Source of the DNA: Pseudo-nitzschia pungens
Taxonomy: Eukaryota; Bacillariophyta; Bacillariophyceae; Bacillariales; Bacillariaceae
Length of the DNA stretch: 64,000 bases
Assembly (NCBI GenBank): GCA_037355855.1
Contig: CM074761.1
Location: 1,693,346-1,757,345 of the forward strand
Direction: 5' to 3'
The notes under the pieces were generated by a model, which saw nothing but the letters and a program-made list of their open reading frames with translations, was not told the DNA's origin and did not search any database. This document shows positions 55,303-64,000 of this stretch, piece after piece. The translations under genes were made by a program, and so were the position numbers. The stretch's first letter is position 1; each line of letters opens with the position of its first letter.

Positions 55303-56148
55303 ATGTCGTCACTTCGTAATGCCGTGAAACGCATTGCTCACAAAGAGCGATCGCAGCCTGTGGATAGGCAGCACCTTGGTATTCTGGAAAAGAAAAAAGA
55401 CTACAAACAACGTGCTGTCGACTTTCATCGCAAGGAAGATCGAATCAAGGCCATGAAGCAGAAGGCTTCGATGAGAAACCCAGACGAATTTTACTTTGGG
55501 ATGCACAGTTCAAAAATAGAAGATGGGAAGCATCGATCGAACGAGGACTACAGACAACTAGCGCCTGATTTAGTGAAGGTAATGAAGGATCAAGACCTTA
55601 GCTATGTACGGATGCAAAAGCAAAAGGATATAAAAAAGGCCGAAAAACTGCAAGCATCTCTTCACATGCTGGATTCAGAAAATGCTGGATCTGTCAAAAC
55701 AAAGAGGACGCACACGCTTTTTGTGGGAAGCGCAAAGGAAGCTCAAGAATTCGACGTTGCGGACCACTTCGAGACACTTCCCGAATTCTCTGGGAGAGCC
55801 TTCAACCGCTTGCGAAAGAGTGACATCGAAAAACTTGCGAAGCAAAGAATGGGTGAGATCGAAGACCAAGGTGGTGATGACGAGGACACAATTCCGAAAA
55901 TCACGGTCGAGCAACTGCTGAAAATAAAGAAAGCAGAGAAGAAGCAGGCCAAGAAGCTTGCAAAGGCGAGATCTAGCGCATACAGGGAAATGGAATCGAG
56001 AAGAGAACGAGCGGAGAAGATGCAAATTGCGGAAGAGCATTTGATAACCGAAAAGCTCGTTGCAAGCAAGGGAAGAAAACGGAAAATAAAGTCAGGTGAA
56101 GACGGTCGACCTGCCCAATACAAGTGGCGTCGAAAACGTTTGCGGTAG
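55303..56148 (+). CDS. UTP11: UTP11, U3 snoRNP / small-subunit processome protein
   Basis: 281 residues from ATG 55303. The N-terminus (MSSLRNAVKRIAHKERSQP ... LGILEKKKDYKQRAVDFHRK) and the adjacent MRNPDEFYFGMHSSK match the highly conserved start of UTP11. KTKRTHTLFVGSAKEAQEFD and FDVADHFETLPE follow, then a lysine-rich coiled region (LLKIKKAEKKQAKKLAKARS) and the terminal ESRRERAEKMQIAEEHLITE with PAQYKWRRKRLR. Length is close to that of yeast UTP11 (about 250). It works in the nucleolar SSU processome, required for 18S rRNA maturation. Its 3' end is tandemly duplicated downstream in decayed form. Confidence 0.95.
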   Translation: MSSLRNAVKRIAHKERSQPVDRQHLGILEKKKDYKQRAVDFHRKEDRIKAMKQKASMRNPDEFYFGMHSSKIEDGKHRSNEDYRQLAPDLVKVMKDQDLSYVRMQKQKDIKKAEKLQASLHMLDSENAGSVKTKRTHTLFVGSAKEAQEFDVADHFETLPEFSGRAFNRLRKSDIEKLAKQRMGEIEDQGGDDEDTIPKITVEQLLKIKKAEKKQAKKLAKARSSAYREMESRRERAEKMQIAEEHLITEKLVASKGRKRKIKSGEDGRPAQYKWRRKRLR

Positions 56149-56610
56149 AACATAATATAATCGGAAAGGAAGCAAGAGTTTACAACTTTCTTTACTTTAT
56201 CTCGCGGGAAGTATTCGTTTGAATTCACGCTTTGATAGATAACCGAATAACTTGTTTCACGTAAGGGGAGAAAACGGAACACAAAGTCATGTGAAAACGG
56301 TCGACCTGCCCAGTACAATTCGCGTCGAAAACGTTTGCGCTAGAACATAGTATAATCGGAAACGAAGTATAGTAAGAGTCACAACTTTCTTTACTTTATC
56401 TTGCAGGAAGCATTCGTTCAAATTCACGCTTTGTTAGATTCAATCCCAACAAAGGAGAATTGCCAAATCACTAAGGACAGTCTCCCTGCTCGGGTCTTCC
56501 GATCGGAGACAGTAGAGTTATCTTCTCGAATAGATATCGTAAAAAATCTCTTTGCGACTATTTCGCTCTTATAGTTCAACATACAATAACACTTTCTCCA
56601 TCCCTGCTGT
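56149..56610. other. UTP11 3' flank with tandem duplication
   Basis: Mostly occupied by the ~195-bp tandem duplication; the remaining ~170 bp before the next stop hold nothing recognisable. Confidence 0.5.
56262..56437 (+). pseudogene. Degenerate tandem copy of the UTP11 3' end
   Basis: Repeats the last ~75 coding bases and ~90 bases of 3' flank of UTP11 with a 195-bp offset: ACGGTCGACCTGCCCA at 56102 and 56297, GTCGAAAACGTTTGCG in both, then ACAACTTTCTTTACTTTATC. Substitutions and small indels make it non-coding. Confidence 0.85.
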
Positions 56611-57501
56611 TTACTTCCCAGATTGATCTGCTCGTGATAACTTCTCTTCCAAGGCTAGAAGCGAGTCGTGAAGAATATGGAGAGATTGCGTCGTTTGTAC
56701 GGATGCCCTTGGCTTTCTCTTCTTGTGCTTGTTTGTCCTTTGCTTCCTTTTCTTCTTTTTAATTTTTACGTAGTGGCGTGGTTTTGTCGTTTCTGTGTTT
56801 GCGTAGCTAGCGATTGCGCCCATGAGATGTTCCAGTCTATCAGTGTCATATTCTCCTTGCTCTATCTTTTTCTGGATATTGGCACTGATCTTGTAATGGT
56901 TTTTGTTCCTCGCATGAATTGTTTTATCTAGAATAAACAGCGTTTTCATGCCAGTCACTTGTTGCAGTAATGTTTTTACATGTTGATGAAGCTCAGCTTG
57001 TTCCTCTACTCGATCACCTTCCTTCTTCTCATCTTCCACAGTTTCAGCCATACTTGTATGTTCAATCTTATCACCTTCACTTTGATTGTTACTTCCGTCA
57101 CCGTTCAAACTTGTGCTGTCTTCATTGTCACTTTCTTCTTCTAATTGTATTTGGAGTTCCGCAACTAACTCGTCCATCATTGAGAATAGCTTCGTTTCTC
57201 CAGAATCGGGATCCTCTTCGTCCGAGTACGAAACCCCATCCTCGTAATCTGAGTAATAGTCATCATCATAGTCATCATCATTGCCGGGCGATTCATTGCT
57301 ACCCGTAATGGATGGTGTACCATTGGATGGTGTACCATCCGCGGAGACAAGGTCTTCCTCGATTTCCGTGGTCAACTTATCCAGGGTGGCTAGTATTCCG
57401 GAGGTTGACCGAATCATTTCCTGAATCGAGCTGTCACAGTTGTCATCGTGGTCAAAAATTAAGTTGAGATCATCGATCTCGGGTTCTACAATTGTGACCA
57501 T
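56611..57501 (-). CDS. Acidic protein of unknown function with basic coiled-coil tail
   Basis: 296 residues from ATG 57501, single exon. I do not recognise the family. The N-terminal half is acidic (NDDDYDDDYYSDYED, SYSDEEDPDSGE) with two copies of N/D-GTPS from a duplicated GGATGGTGTACCATT DNA segment. A predicted helix LFSMMDELVAELQIQLEEE and a longer coiled coil (EEQAELHQHVKTLLQQVTGM, then KIEQGEYDTDRLEHLMGAI) follow. A strongly basic block KIKKKKRKQRTNKHKKRK, probably nuclear-localising, comes before the last helix. The acidic/basic layout suggests a nuclear or nucleolar factor, but this is inference. Confidence 0.65.
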   Translation of the reverse strand: MVTIVEPEIDDLNLIFDHDDNCDSSIQEMIRSTSGILATLDKLTTEIEEDLVSADGTPSNGTPSITGSNESPGNDDDYDDDYYSDYEDGVSYSDEEDPDSGETKLFSMMDELVAELQIQLEEESDNEDSTSLNGDGSNNQSEGDKIEHTSMAETVEDEKKEGDRVEEQAELHQHVKTLLQQVTGMKTLFILDKTIHARNKNHYKISANIQKKIEQGEYDTDRLEHLMGAIASYANTETTKPRHYVKIKKKKRKQRTNKHKKRKPRASVQTTQSLHILHDSLLALEEKLSRADQSGK

Positions 57502-58535
57502 TGGATGTTCTTTATGGTCTATCTACAAACTACTATGCTATGGTGTTTTATCAACTGAGCTTGGGTTGTAGGCATTTTGACAGGCAACAGAAAAGCTTTT
57601 TGTTTTGTTTGTGTTCCCTTTGCTTTGATTATTCATTTTGATGAAACGTTTCAATACCCGCTCGTAGAAACCTACTGCAAGTCTGAGGGAGAAGGAAGTA
57701 CTTGTACTGTTATGCAACTTTCCTACTAGTCCGTACACGTAATTTTGATTGATGAGGAAGCATTACTTTCGTTTTCCCAGTTTGAAAGCTAGCATCGAGA
57801 GAATTTCACTGGCTGTGGAACACGTACGGTGGGCTACTACATAAGCTCGTTGAATTCAAAAAATGCGCAGTATTTTAACGTTACCAGTAGCGCTCCAGCG
57901 TGCTGAGTGAATTTGAAAGTCATAATATTCTTCACCTGTTCCGAACAATACTTATTGTTTCGTACGTTACGAATTTCAGACTGAAGCGCACCAATTCCAT
58001 TTTGCGCGCGTTGCAGAATGATCAATCACCCGTAGAAATGGTACTAGTGCAAAGGTAAAAACTAGATTTCTTGTGTCAAACGTCACATATGCATTGTCAA
58101 TCATGTCGTGTTGAAAGCGCGCGTAACTGCCAAACATTCTTTCTACCTGCTGCCACTTTCGCATTTGCATGCGCCTGTGAAGCCGTGCTTCCACGAATTA
58201 GATAGAATCATTCACGTACACCCAAAAAATGACAACATCAAAGGGACTCCAATTCATCAGCGATGACACTCACTCCAATGCTGTCAGTCTCAATTTTTTG
58301 CCATTCCCGTTCCCTCTTCAAAGCTGCTTGCCAGGACTGACGACCAAAGATTCATCTCACTGTTGTCCTATTCGACAGACGATTATTTCAGCCAACTGTA
58401 ACTTGTGTTTCAATCTCAATAATCGATCAAACAGGAAACTACAATTCTGAACACTACAGCGATTGATCCAGTGCAAGTCCATTCAATTCTTCTATTTAGG
58501 GGCGATCGAGATAAAGTTGTAACGCAGAATTGAAT
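57502..58535. promoter_or_regulatory. Divergent upstream region of acidic protein and NSE3
   Basis: About 1 kb, AT-rich, without supported genes. Short frames at 57538, 57837, 57976 and 58229 lack coding character. Confidence 0.4.
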
Positions 58536-59510
58536 ATGCCGAAACGCAAACACACGGACAAGATGTCCGAAGAAGAATATGATAGCGCCTACGAAAACGG
58601 TGCGAATACCCAGGACCTAATGCTTTCTCAACTCGAGCCTGAAGCCTCTCAAAGTGTGCTCCCTGGGCGGCCTAGTGAGAAGAGAACCATCGAAAAAATG
58701 GACTCTGCGGACCAACAGAAATATCTTCTCGCTGCCTCTCGAATGATTCTTTTCCGAGCTTTCGAGAATGAACCTATTGATCGCCTCAAGACTATGAAAG
58801 ATGCCGGTATTGTCGGAAAGGAGCGTATTGCATCAGCTGCATTCGAAGAAGTATCGAATCGCCTTCAAAATGTCTTTGGTTTTGAACTCAACAGAATTCC
58901 AAAGTACATGGAAAACATGAAGGGACTGCCACCCAGATTCAAGGATCGCTACTACTTACTGAATGGGGTGGTTGATAACAACCAGGGAAGTCACAGTAGA
59001 GCTATCCATTCCGTTCACCCAGGGTCCTCTATCGAGAAGGGTTTTATACTTTTGGTGAATGGATTGATCTTCTGCAAGGGGGAGTCGAAGGCTAATTCGA
59101 TGCGCAAGATATTGGAGCGGGATCTATACAAATACTTGCATCGGGTGGACGATGATATTCCAGAAGACCCACCAGCGCAGGGTACCTCCCGTGCGAAAGC
59201 GCGTTCCCAGTATCGCACCGGCACGAAATCGACTCCCGACGCGGATGCCTTGCTGGAGAAGTGTGTCAGTTGGGATTATTTTATCAAGGAAAAGGCCACC
59301 GAAGAGAATTGTGCATTTCAAAACTTGGAGGAGGGAGATATAGTGTACTCCATGGGACCTCGTTCTGTGATGGAAATTGGACGGAAACAAATTATAGGCT
59401 TTTGCGCCTCGATTTTAGGTGAGGAGCCAGATCCTTCGATGCTTCAAGAAGTGGACAACGACCTCGAGGGCGAGGAAGATAATGACATGGGCGAGGAAAT
59501 AGAGGGTTGA
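58536..59510 (+). CDS. NSE3: NSE3 / MAGE-domain subunit of the SMC5/6 complex
   Basis: 324 residues from ATG 58536 (MPKRKHTDKMSEEEY). The MAGE homology domain spans about 65-300: LAASRMILFRAFENEPIDRL, AAFEEVSNRLQNVFGFELNR, DRYYLLNGV, then GFILLVNGLIFCKGESKANS (the helix-turn with G-I-F that defines the family). The second winged helix comprises CVSWDYFIKEKATEENC, IVYSMGPRSVMEIGRK and QIIGFCASILGEEP. Single-copy eukaryotic MAGE proteins are NSE3, which binds NSE1 and NSE4 at the SMC5/6 head and contacts DNA. The C-terminus is acidic. An insert of ~40 residues (ARSQYRTGTKSTPDA) separates the two winged helices. It converges on the phosphatase gene with 162 bp between. Confidence 0.85.
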   Translation: MPKRKHTDKMSEEEYDSAYENGANTQDLMLSQLEPEASQSVLPGRPSEKRTIEKMDSADQQKYLLAASRMILFRAFENEPIDRLKTMKDAGIVGKERIASAAFEEVSNRLQNVFGFELNRIPKYMENMKGLPPRFKDRYYLLNGVVDNNQGSHSRAIHSVHPGSSIEKGFILLVNGLIFCKGESKANSMRKILERDLYKYLHRVDDDIPEDPPAQGTSRAKARSQYRTGTKSTPDADALLEKCVSWDYFIKEKATEENCAFQNLEEGDIVYSMGPRSVMEIGRKQIIGFCASILGEEPDPSMLQEVDNDLEGEEDNDMGEEIEG

Positions 59511-59672
59511 AATGATGTAGAGGCTGTCTCCATATTATATGACGCAAATATAACTACGGTGAATGGCTCAATCATTGGCGGAGCACACTTTCCAGGCAAA
59601 AGTAATTTCAAGCAAAAGTAATTTCAATAGACCTCACGATAGAGAGATAAAGTTCAACATCACTGTTGCTGT

Positions 59673-60938
59673 TCATTCCTTTTTACGAGACGTAATTGGT
59701 GAATACTCTTCGGATTTTACAGAAACAAGTTTTCGTTCGGGCAGAATAATTCCCGTCAACTCTCCCCCGTAAACAGCCCCGGTGTCCAACCCTGTCGCCC
59801 AATCGTGTACCTGCAATTTGCGCCTTGCGTCGTGACCAAAGATTACCTTCTGAGGGCCTCTCCATGCCGAAGCCCAGGTCACGACTTCATCGCAAGATAC
59901 CCTAGCATTCTTGTCGTCTTCTTCGGCTCCACTCGCGTTGACGACTTTGGCCGACTCGCCGTTTTTGCTGGAATGATATTCGTAATGACTGAATTTCCCT
60001 TCCTCTTCACAGCAAGAAATGAGGTCGCGAATCGTTGTCATGGTCTTTATTTGTTGCTCTTCGAGTTCGTTGTTCGGAATGAGACCAGCGTGTACTATGA
60101 GCGTATCTTTCTCTTCTCCCAAGTATTCACCAGGAATAAGAATTGTATAGGGTAGTTGTGATAGCCAGTGGACATCATCGTCGGATAGGGCACTCGACTC
60201 CCGCAGTCTGGTTTTAATGCTGACGCCTTGATCACTTTTCTCCCCCCCAGTCGTGTTTTCACAACAAGTGTCCTCGTGATGGCCCGATACCTCGCTGTTT
60301 TGTACAACCCATTGATATGTTTTCGATTGTAAGCGTTTTTCATCACCCAGTGCAGCCGCCAATGCCCCATCATCGTGGTTGCCACGAACAGCGAACCATC
60401 CGGGGGTAACTCGGGTATGCCGAATAACCTTTGCAGATTCGGGTCCCTTGTTGCACAGATCTCCCACCAGTATAACGTGCGAAAAGTCGGTCGAATTATT
60501 TTCCTTCCTGGCCTTTGCGTGTAGCTCCATGAGCTCCTCGTAGCATCCGTGGACATCACCGATTACAAGAATGTTTCCATTTCTGCTCTCGCTCTTGTTT
60601 GATTTTTCCCGATTGGTCAAGTCTTCCAGCTTTGCGTGTGATACCGATGGGAAGGGAATTCTTTTATTCGCTTGGAAGAATTTGTCCGCAGGCGTCTGGA
60701 ACAATCGAATTTCGTGACAGACTTCATCAACGGATGCTCCAGTTTTGTCATCATTGTCTTTTCTCGCATTGAGAAGTAAGCTATTCGACATCGATGGTCC
60801 TCTCTGGGTTTGGAATTCTCTTTTGCTGGGATTGCTAGACGTGCTCTGACTTGCCCAGAAGCAGAAGGATGCTGTGACGATTGGAACTCCGATCATTGCA
60901 AGATTTTTCTGGGTGAACAAAGACCGAGATTGCTGCAT
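59673..60938 (-). CDS. ApaH-like (ALPH) metallophosphatase, membrane-anchored
   Basis: 421 residues from ATG 60938 (MQQSRSLFTQKN); the frame is open upstream only with TTG. Residues ~15-30 (AMIGVPIVTASFCFWA) form a membrane or signal anchor. The phosphoprotein-phosphatase core shows GDVHGC (metal site), GDLCNKGP, GNHD, then VHAGLIPNN and GHDARRKL, with GLDTGAVYGGELT near the end. GD[LV]xxKGP and LDTGxxxGG[ER]L place it in the ApaH/ApaH-like group rather than PP1/PP2A. Bacterial ApaH splits dinucleoside polyphosphates; ALPHs can decap mRNA or dephosphorylate proteins. A ~55-residue acidic insert after GKFSHYEYHSS is unusual. Confidence 0.88.
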   Translation of the reverse strand: MQQSRSLFTQKNLAMIGVPIVTASFCFWASQSTSSNPSKREFQTQRGPSMSNSLLLNARKDNDDKTGASVDEVCHEIRLFQTPADKFFQANKRIPFPSVSHAKLEDLTNREKSNKSESRNGNILVIGDVHGCYEELMELHAKARKENNSTDFSHVILVGDLCNKGPESAKVIRHTRVTPGWFAVRGNHDDGALAAALGDEKRLQSKTYQWVVQNSEVSGHHEDTCCENTTGGEKSDQGVSIKTRLRESSALSDDDVHWLSQLPYTILIPGEYLGEEKDTLIVHAGLIPNNELEEQQIKTMTTIRDLISCCEEEGKFSHYEYHSSKNGESAKVVNASGAEEDDKNARVSCDEVVTWASAWRGPQKVIFGHDARRKLQVHDWATGLDTGAVYGGELTGIILPERKLVSVKSEEYSPITSRKKE

Positions 60939-61805
60939 TTGAAGGAATGAATGGTGCTTGGTTGCAAACAAACTGGCATGCTTCTAGTACGCAAGGTACT
61001 GCACCAGATATCTTAAATCTTTCCTTCGTTTGAGTTTGCATACCACCGGTACCGCAGCCAGAACGATACGATGCAAACAGAGGTCCAACCCGGAATACGA
61101 AGAATGAATGATGACGATGAATAATGTTATCACAATCAAAACATTGTTATTATGTACAGTACAGGTAAGGTAAGGCTTACTCGTAGTTTCAATTGCTAAC
61201 ACGTATAATTAACTCCTACAATAATCTTATTCCGTCTTGTTGATCAACCAACGGTATTTACCTTCATAACTGGGTCATATTCAAAATACCAGTTCTGGTG
61301 TTCAAGAAAAATAAACACAATACAATTAGTAATACTTGTAATATTAATACCGTACGGTACGCTTCGATGATCCTCCTGATTGAGATAAAAAACAATAAGC
61401 AATGATCAATGATGGCTTACTTTGTTTTCTGGAACATGGTATGATACATCCCACTAATCGATAACAGGAAACCCTCTATCCTCGTTCCACAATTTGGCGG
61501 CAAAAAAACTTTCTAAATACCTCTATTCTAAATACCGGTAATTACGTTCATGAGTTGCAAAATAAGGTACGTAACTTTCGTACGAAACGTTACAGGACTG
61601 ATCAGATCAACCGCAGAGTGCCGGCACGTAAGGATACTCGTGCCAGTATTACAACAGTTTCAACAATTGTCTTCCATTTCGAAGGCAACTTTTGTGAAGG
61701 TAGCGATATTTATCGTTCCGAATCGCCCTTTCCACACGCTGATATTCTCTAGCTTGTATCAATATATCAATATATTTGGCGACTGAATCGAGTCTGCAGT
61801 TTCCA
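60939..61805. promoter_or_regulatory. Divergent upstream region, no gene supported
   Basis: About 870 bp, AT-rich, with TACCGGTA and GTACGGTAC palindromes; no gene supported. Confidence 0.4.
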
Positions 61806-62714
61806 ATGTCGTCTGTTGTTGTGAGTGGCGATAGCAGTTCCGATGGAGAATCCAGTGAAGTCTCTGGCGGCGAGGACAATCCAATCGAGATTGATGATTC
61901 GACGAGCAGAAATAGTGAGAGCGACAGCGAGACGCCTTCGGCGGGACCCATATACAGTAACATCGCGGCAAAGGCCGACCCGGACAAAGCCGACCCGGAC
62001 AAGGAGACTGACCGAGCTGGAGGGAACCACAGTGGGGAAGATGGAGATGAAGAAAACTCAGATGACGAAGGCGATTCAGCGGAACGCTCGAGCGAGAGTG
62101 CCGCCGTGGACGAAACCGAAAACGACCAAAACGAAAGCGATGATAACGACGATGACGACGACGACGACGAGAATGAACATGAACATGAACATGAACATAA
62201 TAATTCTAATCCTCTACCGAAAGCTTCGAGGAGCGCGTCTGAAACCGCAGTCAAAACTAGAAAACAAATGTGGGGTGACATAGAATCCATGCTAGAAATC
62301 GAAAAATCGCCTTACGAAGGCAACGAGTGTGCGGAAGTGGGTGAAGATTGTTTCGAAGAGTTGAGGACTTTGATGCACAATACAGGAAGGCGGGGTCACA
62401 TCAACCCCAAAATGATAGCTTTGCTGGGAGACAAACTCGCTGTTGCTCTATGCAATGCGCATTATGAAATCGGAAAATCAGGAATTCTATACAGTGCCAA
62501 TTGGAGGGAGGGAAAGATTCGAGATAGCGACTTTGGTTGGATTCCAAAAAGGCAACTCCTTCTATGCCTCCATGAACACAGATTTGCGAGAGGCAGTGAA
62601 AGTCTCTTGCAAGCAGTGGCGAAAAATCTCGACTGCACGCAACTTGTTTTGGATGCAATGAATATGTGGAACTTAACCCTAGACTATCCGAATCTAGGTC
62701 TCGACGAGAGGTGA
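61806..62714 (+). CDS. Acidic protein of unknown function
   Basis: 302 residues from ATG 61806 (MSSVVVSGDSSSDGESSE). I do not recognise a family. The first ~150 residues are Ser/Glu/Asp-rich and disordered, with a duplicated ADPDK, a poly-Asp run and an Asn-(Glu-His)4 stretch from a GAACAT DNA repeat. From about 165 the sequence is folded-looking: KQMWGDIESMLEIEKSPYEG, CFEELRTLMHNTG, GDKLAVALCNAHYEIGKSGI and RGSESLLQAVAKNLDCTQLV. The stop lies inside GAGAG-GTGAGG, a good splice-donor context, so the frame may continue in a further exon within or beyond the gap. Confidence 0.6.
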   Translation: MSSVVVSGDSSSDGESSEVSGGEDNPIEIDDSTSRNSESDSETPSAGPIYSNIAAKADPDKADPDKETDRAGGNHSGEDGDEENSDDEGDSAERSSESAAVDETENDQNESDDNDDDDDDDENEHEHEHEHNNSNPLPKASRSASETAVKTRKQMWGDIESMLEIEKSPYEGNECAEVGEDCFEELRTLMHNTGRRGHINPKMIALLGDKLAVALCNAHYEIGKSGILYSANWREGKIRDSDFGWIPKRQLLLCLHEHRFARGSESLLQAVAKNLDCTQLVLDAMNMWNLTLDYPNLGLDER

Positions 62715-62955
62715 GGACACATTTATTTTTGGAACCCAGAAAGTTTCGTGCTACAAATGCGAGATTTTTGTGGCCAGAGCCTTCGCAACTCTGCACATTT
62801 TGAATAAGACCCATGAGATCACGCAGTCGCTGACAAAGAAAATTAAGGAGTGTCTAATTATAATGAACAAACACGTCCGACCAAACCAAATCGAACTTGC
62901 TAGACTACAGAAGAAGTCACGACAGAGAATCGAACGAACAAACACGGTTGCGAAA

Positions 62956-64000
62956 ATGGACCGTAGCAAGAGCAGCAGGAGTAGCAAAAAACCCAGAAAG
63001 NNNNNNNNNNNNNNNNNNNNNNNNNNNNNNNNNNNNNNNNNNNNNNNNNNNNNNNNNNNNNNNNNNNNNNNNNNNNNNNNNNNNNNNNNNNNNNNNNNNN
63101 NNNNNNNNNNNNNNNNNNNNNNNNNNNNNNNNNNNNNNNNNNNNNNNNNNNNNNNNNNNNNNNNNNNNNNNNNNNNNNNNNNNNNNNNNNNNNNNNNNNN
63201 NNNNNNNNNNNNNNNNNNNNNNNNNNNNNNNNNNNNNNNNNNNNNNNNNNNNNNNNNNNNNNNNNNNNNNNNNNNNNNNNNNNNNNNNNNNNNNNNNNNN
63301 NNNNNNNNNNNNNNNNNNNNNNNNNNNNNNNNNNNNNNNNNNNNNNNNNNNNNNNNNNNNNNNNNNNNNNNNNNNNNNNNNNNNNNNNNNNNNNNNNNNN
63401 NNNNNNNNNNNNNNNNNNNNNNNNNNNNNNNNNNNNNNNNNNNNNNNNNNNNNNNNNNNNNNNNNNNNNNNNNNNNNNNNNNNNNNNNNNNNNNNNNNNN
63501 CCAGTTCCAGGAGTCGGTCGACGAAGGAACCATGGAAATTATTGAAACCGCAGAGGTTCCCATTTTGGCCAAAAAAGCTAATGCCCAGACGTGGGATGAT
63601 TTGGGGATCACTTCTACAACGATTCTCGAGAACCTTCGATACGATATGAACTGCCCAAATCCTCTTGCTGTTCAAGAAAAGACAACGCCAGCAATTCTCA
63701 CAGGAAATGACGTGTTGGTAGGAACCTATACAGGAAGCGGAAAGACGTTGTCGTTTTTGGTACCACTTGTACAGCGCTTAATGTGGAATATGGTTGAAGA
63801 TTTTGATGACGATGGCAATGGCGAAATTTCCATCACGAATGACCCTGGACTGGCAGTATTGATTGTCGCCCCCGGCCGGGAGCTTGCCAGTCAGATTGTG
63901 AGCGTGGCGAGAGACCTTCTTCAAGACACGGGATTGACCGTTCAATTAGCGATCGGAGGAACAACTTTCAAGAGGAACTTGGAGCAAATCCGAAAACGCA
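62956..64000 (+). CDS. DEAD-box RNA helicase (partial; interrupted by assembly gap, runs off window)
   Basis: After the gap, the frame from 63502 encodes the helicase start: KANAQTWDDLGITSTTILEN (Q-motif region), CPNPLAVQEKTTPAILTGND, motif I VGTYTGSGKTLSFLVPL, motif Ia APGRELASQI and IGGTTFKRN (GG motif). It continues past the window end. Before the gap, ATG 62956 begins MDRSKSSRSSKKPRK in the same frame number and could be the N-terminus, but the 500-N gap has arbitrary length so the link is inference. The canonical APTRELA reads APGRELA. The gene is independent of the plastid helicase at 47.6 kb, which has different motif flanks. Confidence 0.8.
   Translation, partial: MDRSKSSRSSKKPRKXXXXXXXXXXXXXXXXXXXXXXXXXXXXXXXXXXXXXXXXXXXXXXXXXXXXXXXXXXXXXXXXXXXXXXXXXXXXXXXXXXXXXXXXXXXXXXXXXXXXXXXXXXXXXXXXXXXXXXXXXXXXXXXXXXXXXXXXXXXXXXXXXXXXXXXXXXXXXXXXXXXXXXXQFQESVDEGTMEIIETAEVPILAKKANAQTWDDLGITSTTILENLRYDMNCPNPLAVQEKTTPAILTGNDVLVGTYTGSGKTLSFLVPLVQRLMWNMVEDFDDDGNGEISITNDPGLAVLIVAPGRELASQIVSVARDLLQDTGLTVQLAIGGTTFKRNLEQIRKR
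63001..63500. other. Assembly gap (500 N)
   Basis: Exactly 500 N, a scaffold placeholder. It interrupts the second DEAD-box helicase gene; translated frames across it are meaningless. Confidence 0.99.

Noticed and set aside
62897..63675. Three frames running through the N gap
   Set aside because: Mostly X residues; open only because the gap is unknown sequence.

Overview
The window looks like nuclear DNA of a diatom or close ochrophyte relative. It is eukaryotic, with short GT-AG introns of about 110-210 bp. Several N-termini combine a signal peptide with an ASAFAP-like phenylalanine motif, which is how proteins reach a red-derived complex plastid (ABM protein, lumen protein, DEAD-box helicase, TrmK-like protein, perhaps TPPII). 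Species cannot be fixed from the sequence. Genes lie on both strands as single units, often head-to-head or tail-to-tail.

Layout. 1-10 kb: a truncated TPR co-chaperone-like gene, a possible small spliced gene, a repeat-rich spacer, a double-ABM-domain protein, a complete PIF/Harbinger transposon (4773-7843) and a broken four-helix ORAI-like membrane protein. 10-21 kb: an RS-domain cyclophilin, a large coiled-coil protein, a Golgi serine galactosyltransferase/HPAT-type enzyme with a 10-nt micro-exon, and a thylakoid-lumen protein. 21-35 kb: tripeptidyl-peptidase II, a spacer with a 31-bp minisatellite, a FATP-type acyl-CoA synthetase, an FAD monooxygenase and an alpha/beta hydrolase. 35-38.8 kb: a gene-poor repeat island. 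38.8-50 kb: VPS16, a PhyH-like dioxygenase, a TFIIB-like factor and a plastid DEAD-box helicase. 50-64 kb: a TrmK-like methyltransferase, a selenocysteine glutaredoxin-thioredoxin reductase fusion, UTP11, an acidic unknown protein, NSE3/MAGE, an ApaH-like phosphatase, an acidic unknown protein, a 500-N gap, and a second DEAD-box helicase running off the end.

The most notable system is the redox enzyme at 52026-54196. A 5' exon adds a glutaredoxin-like segment, and the C-terminus reads Gly-Cys-UGA-Gly-stop. A perfect 15-bp hairpin starts four nucleotides after the UGA, and a SECIS-like fold lies about 130 nt downstream. The other main result is technical: six genes need one or more single-nucleotide frame changes to be read through, most simply explained by uncorrected indels in the assembly. 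The genes do not form a pathway; they are mainly housekeeping functions (trafficking, transcription, rRNA processing, redox, lipid activation, proteolysis, SMC5/6).
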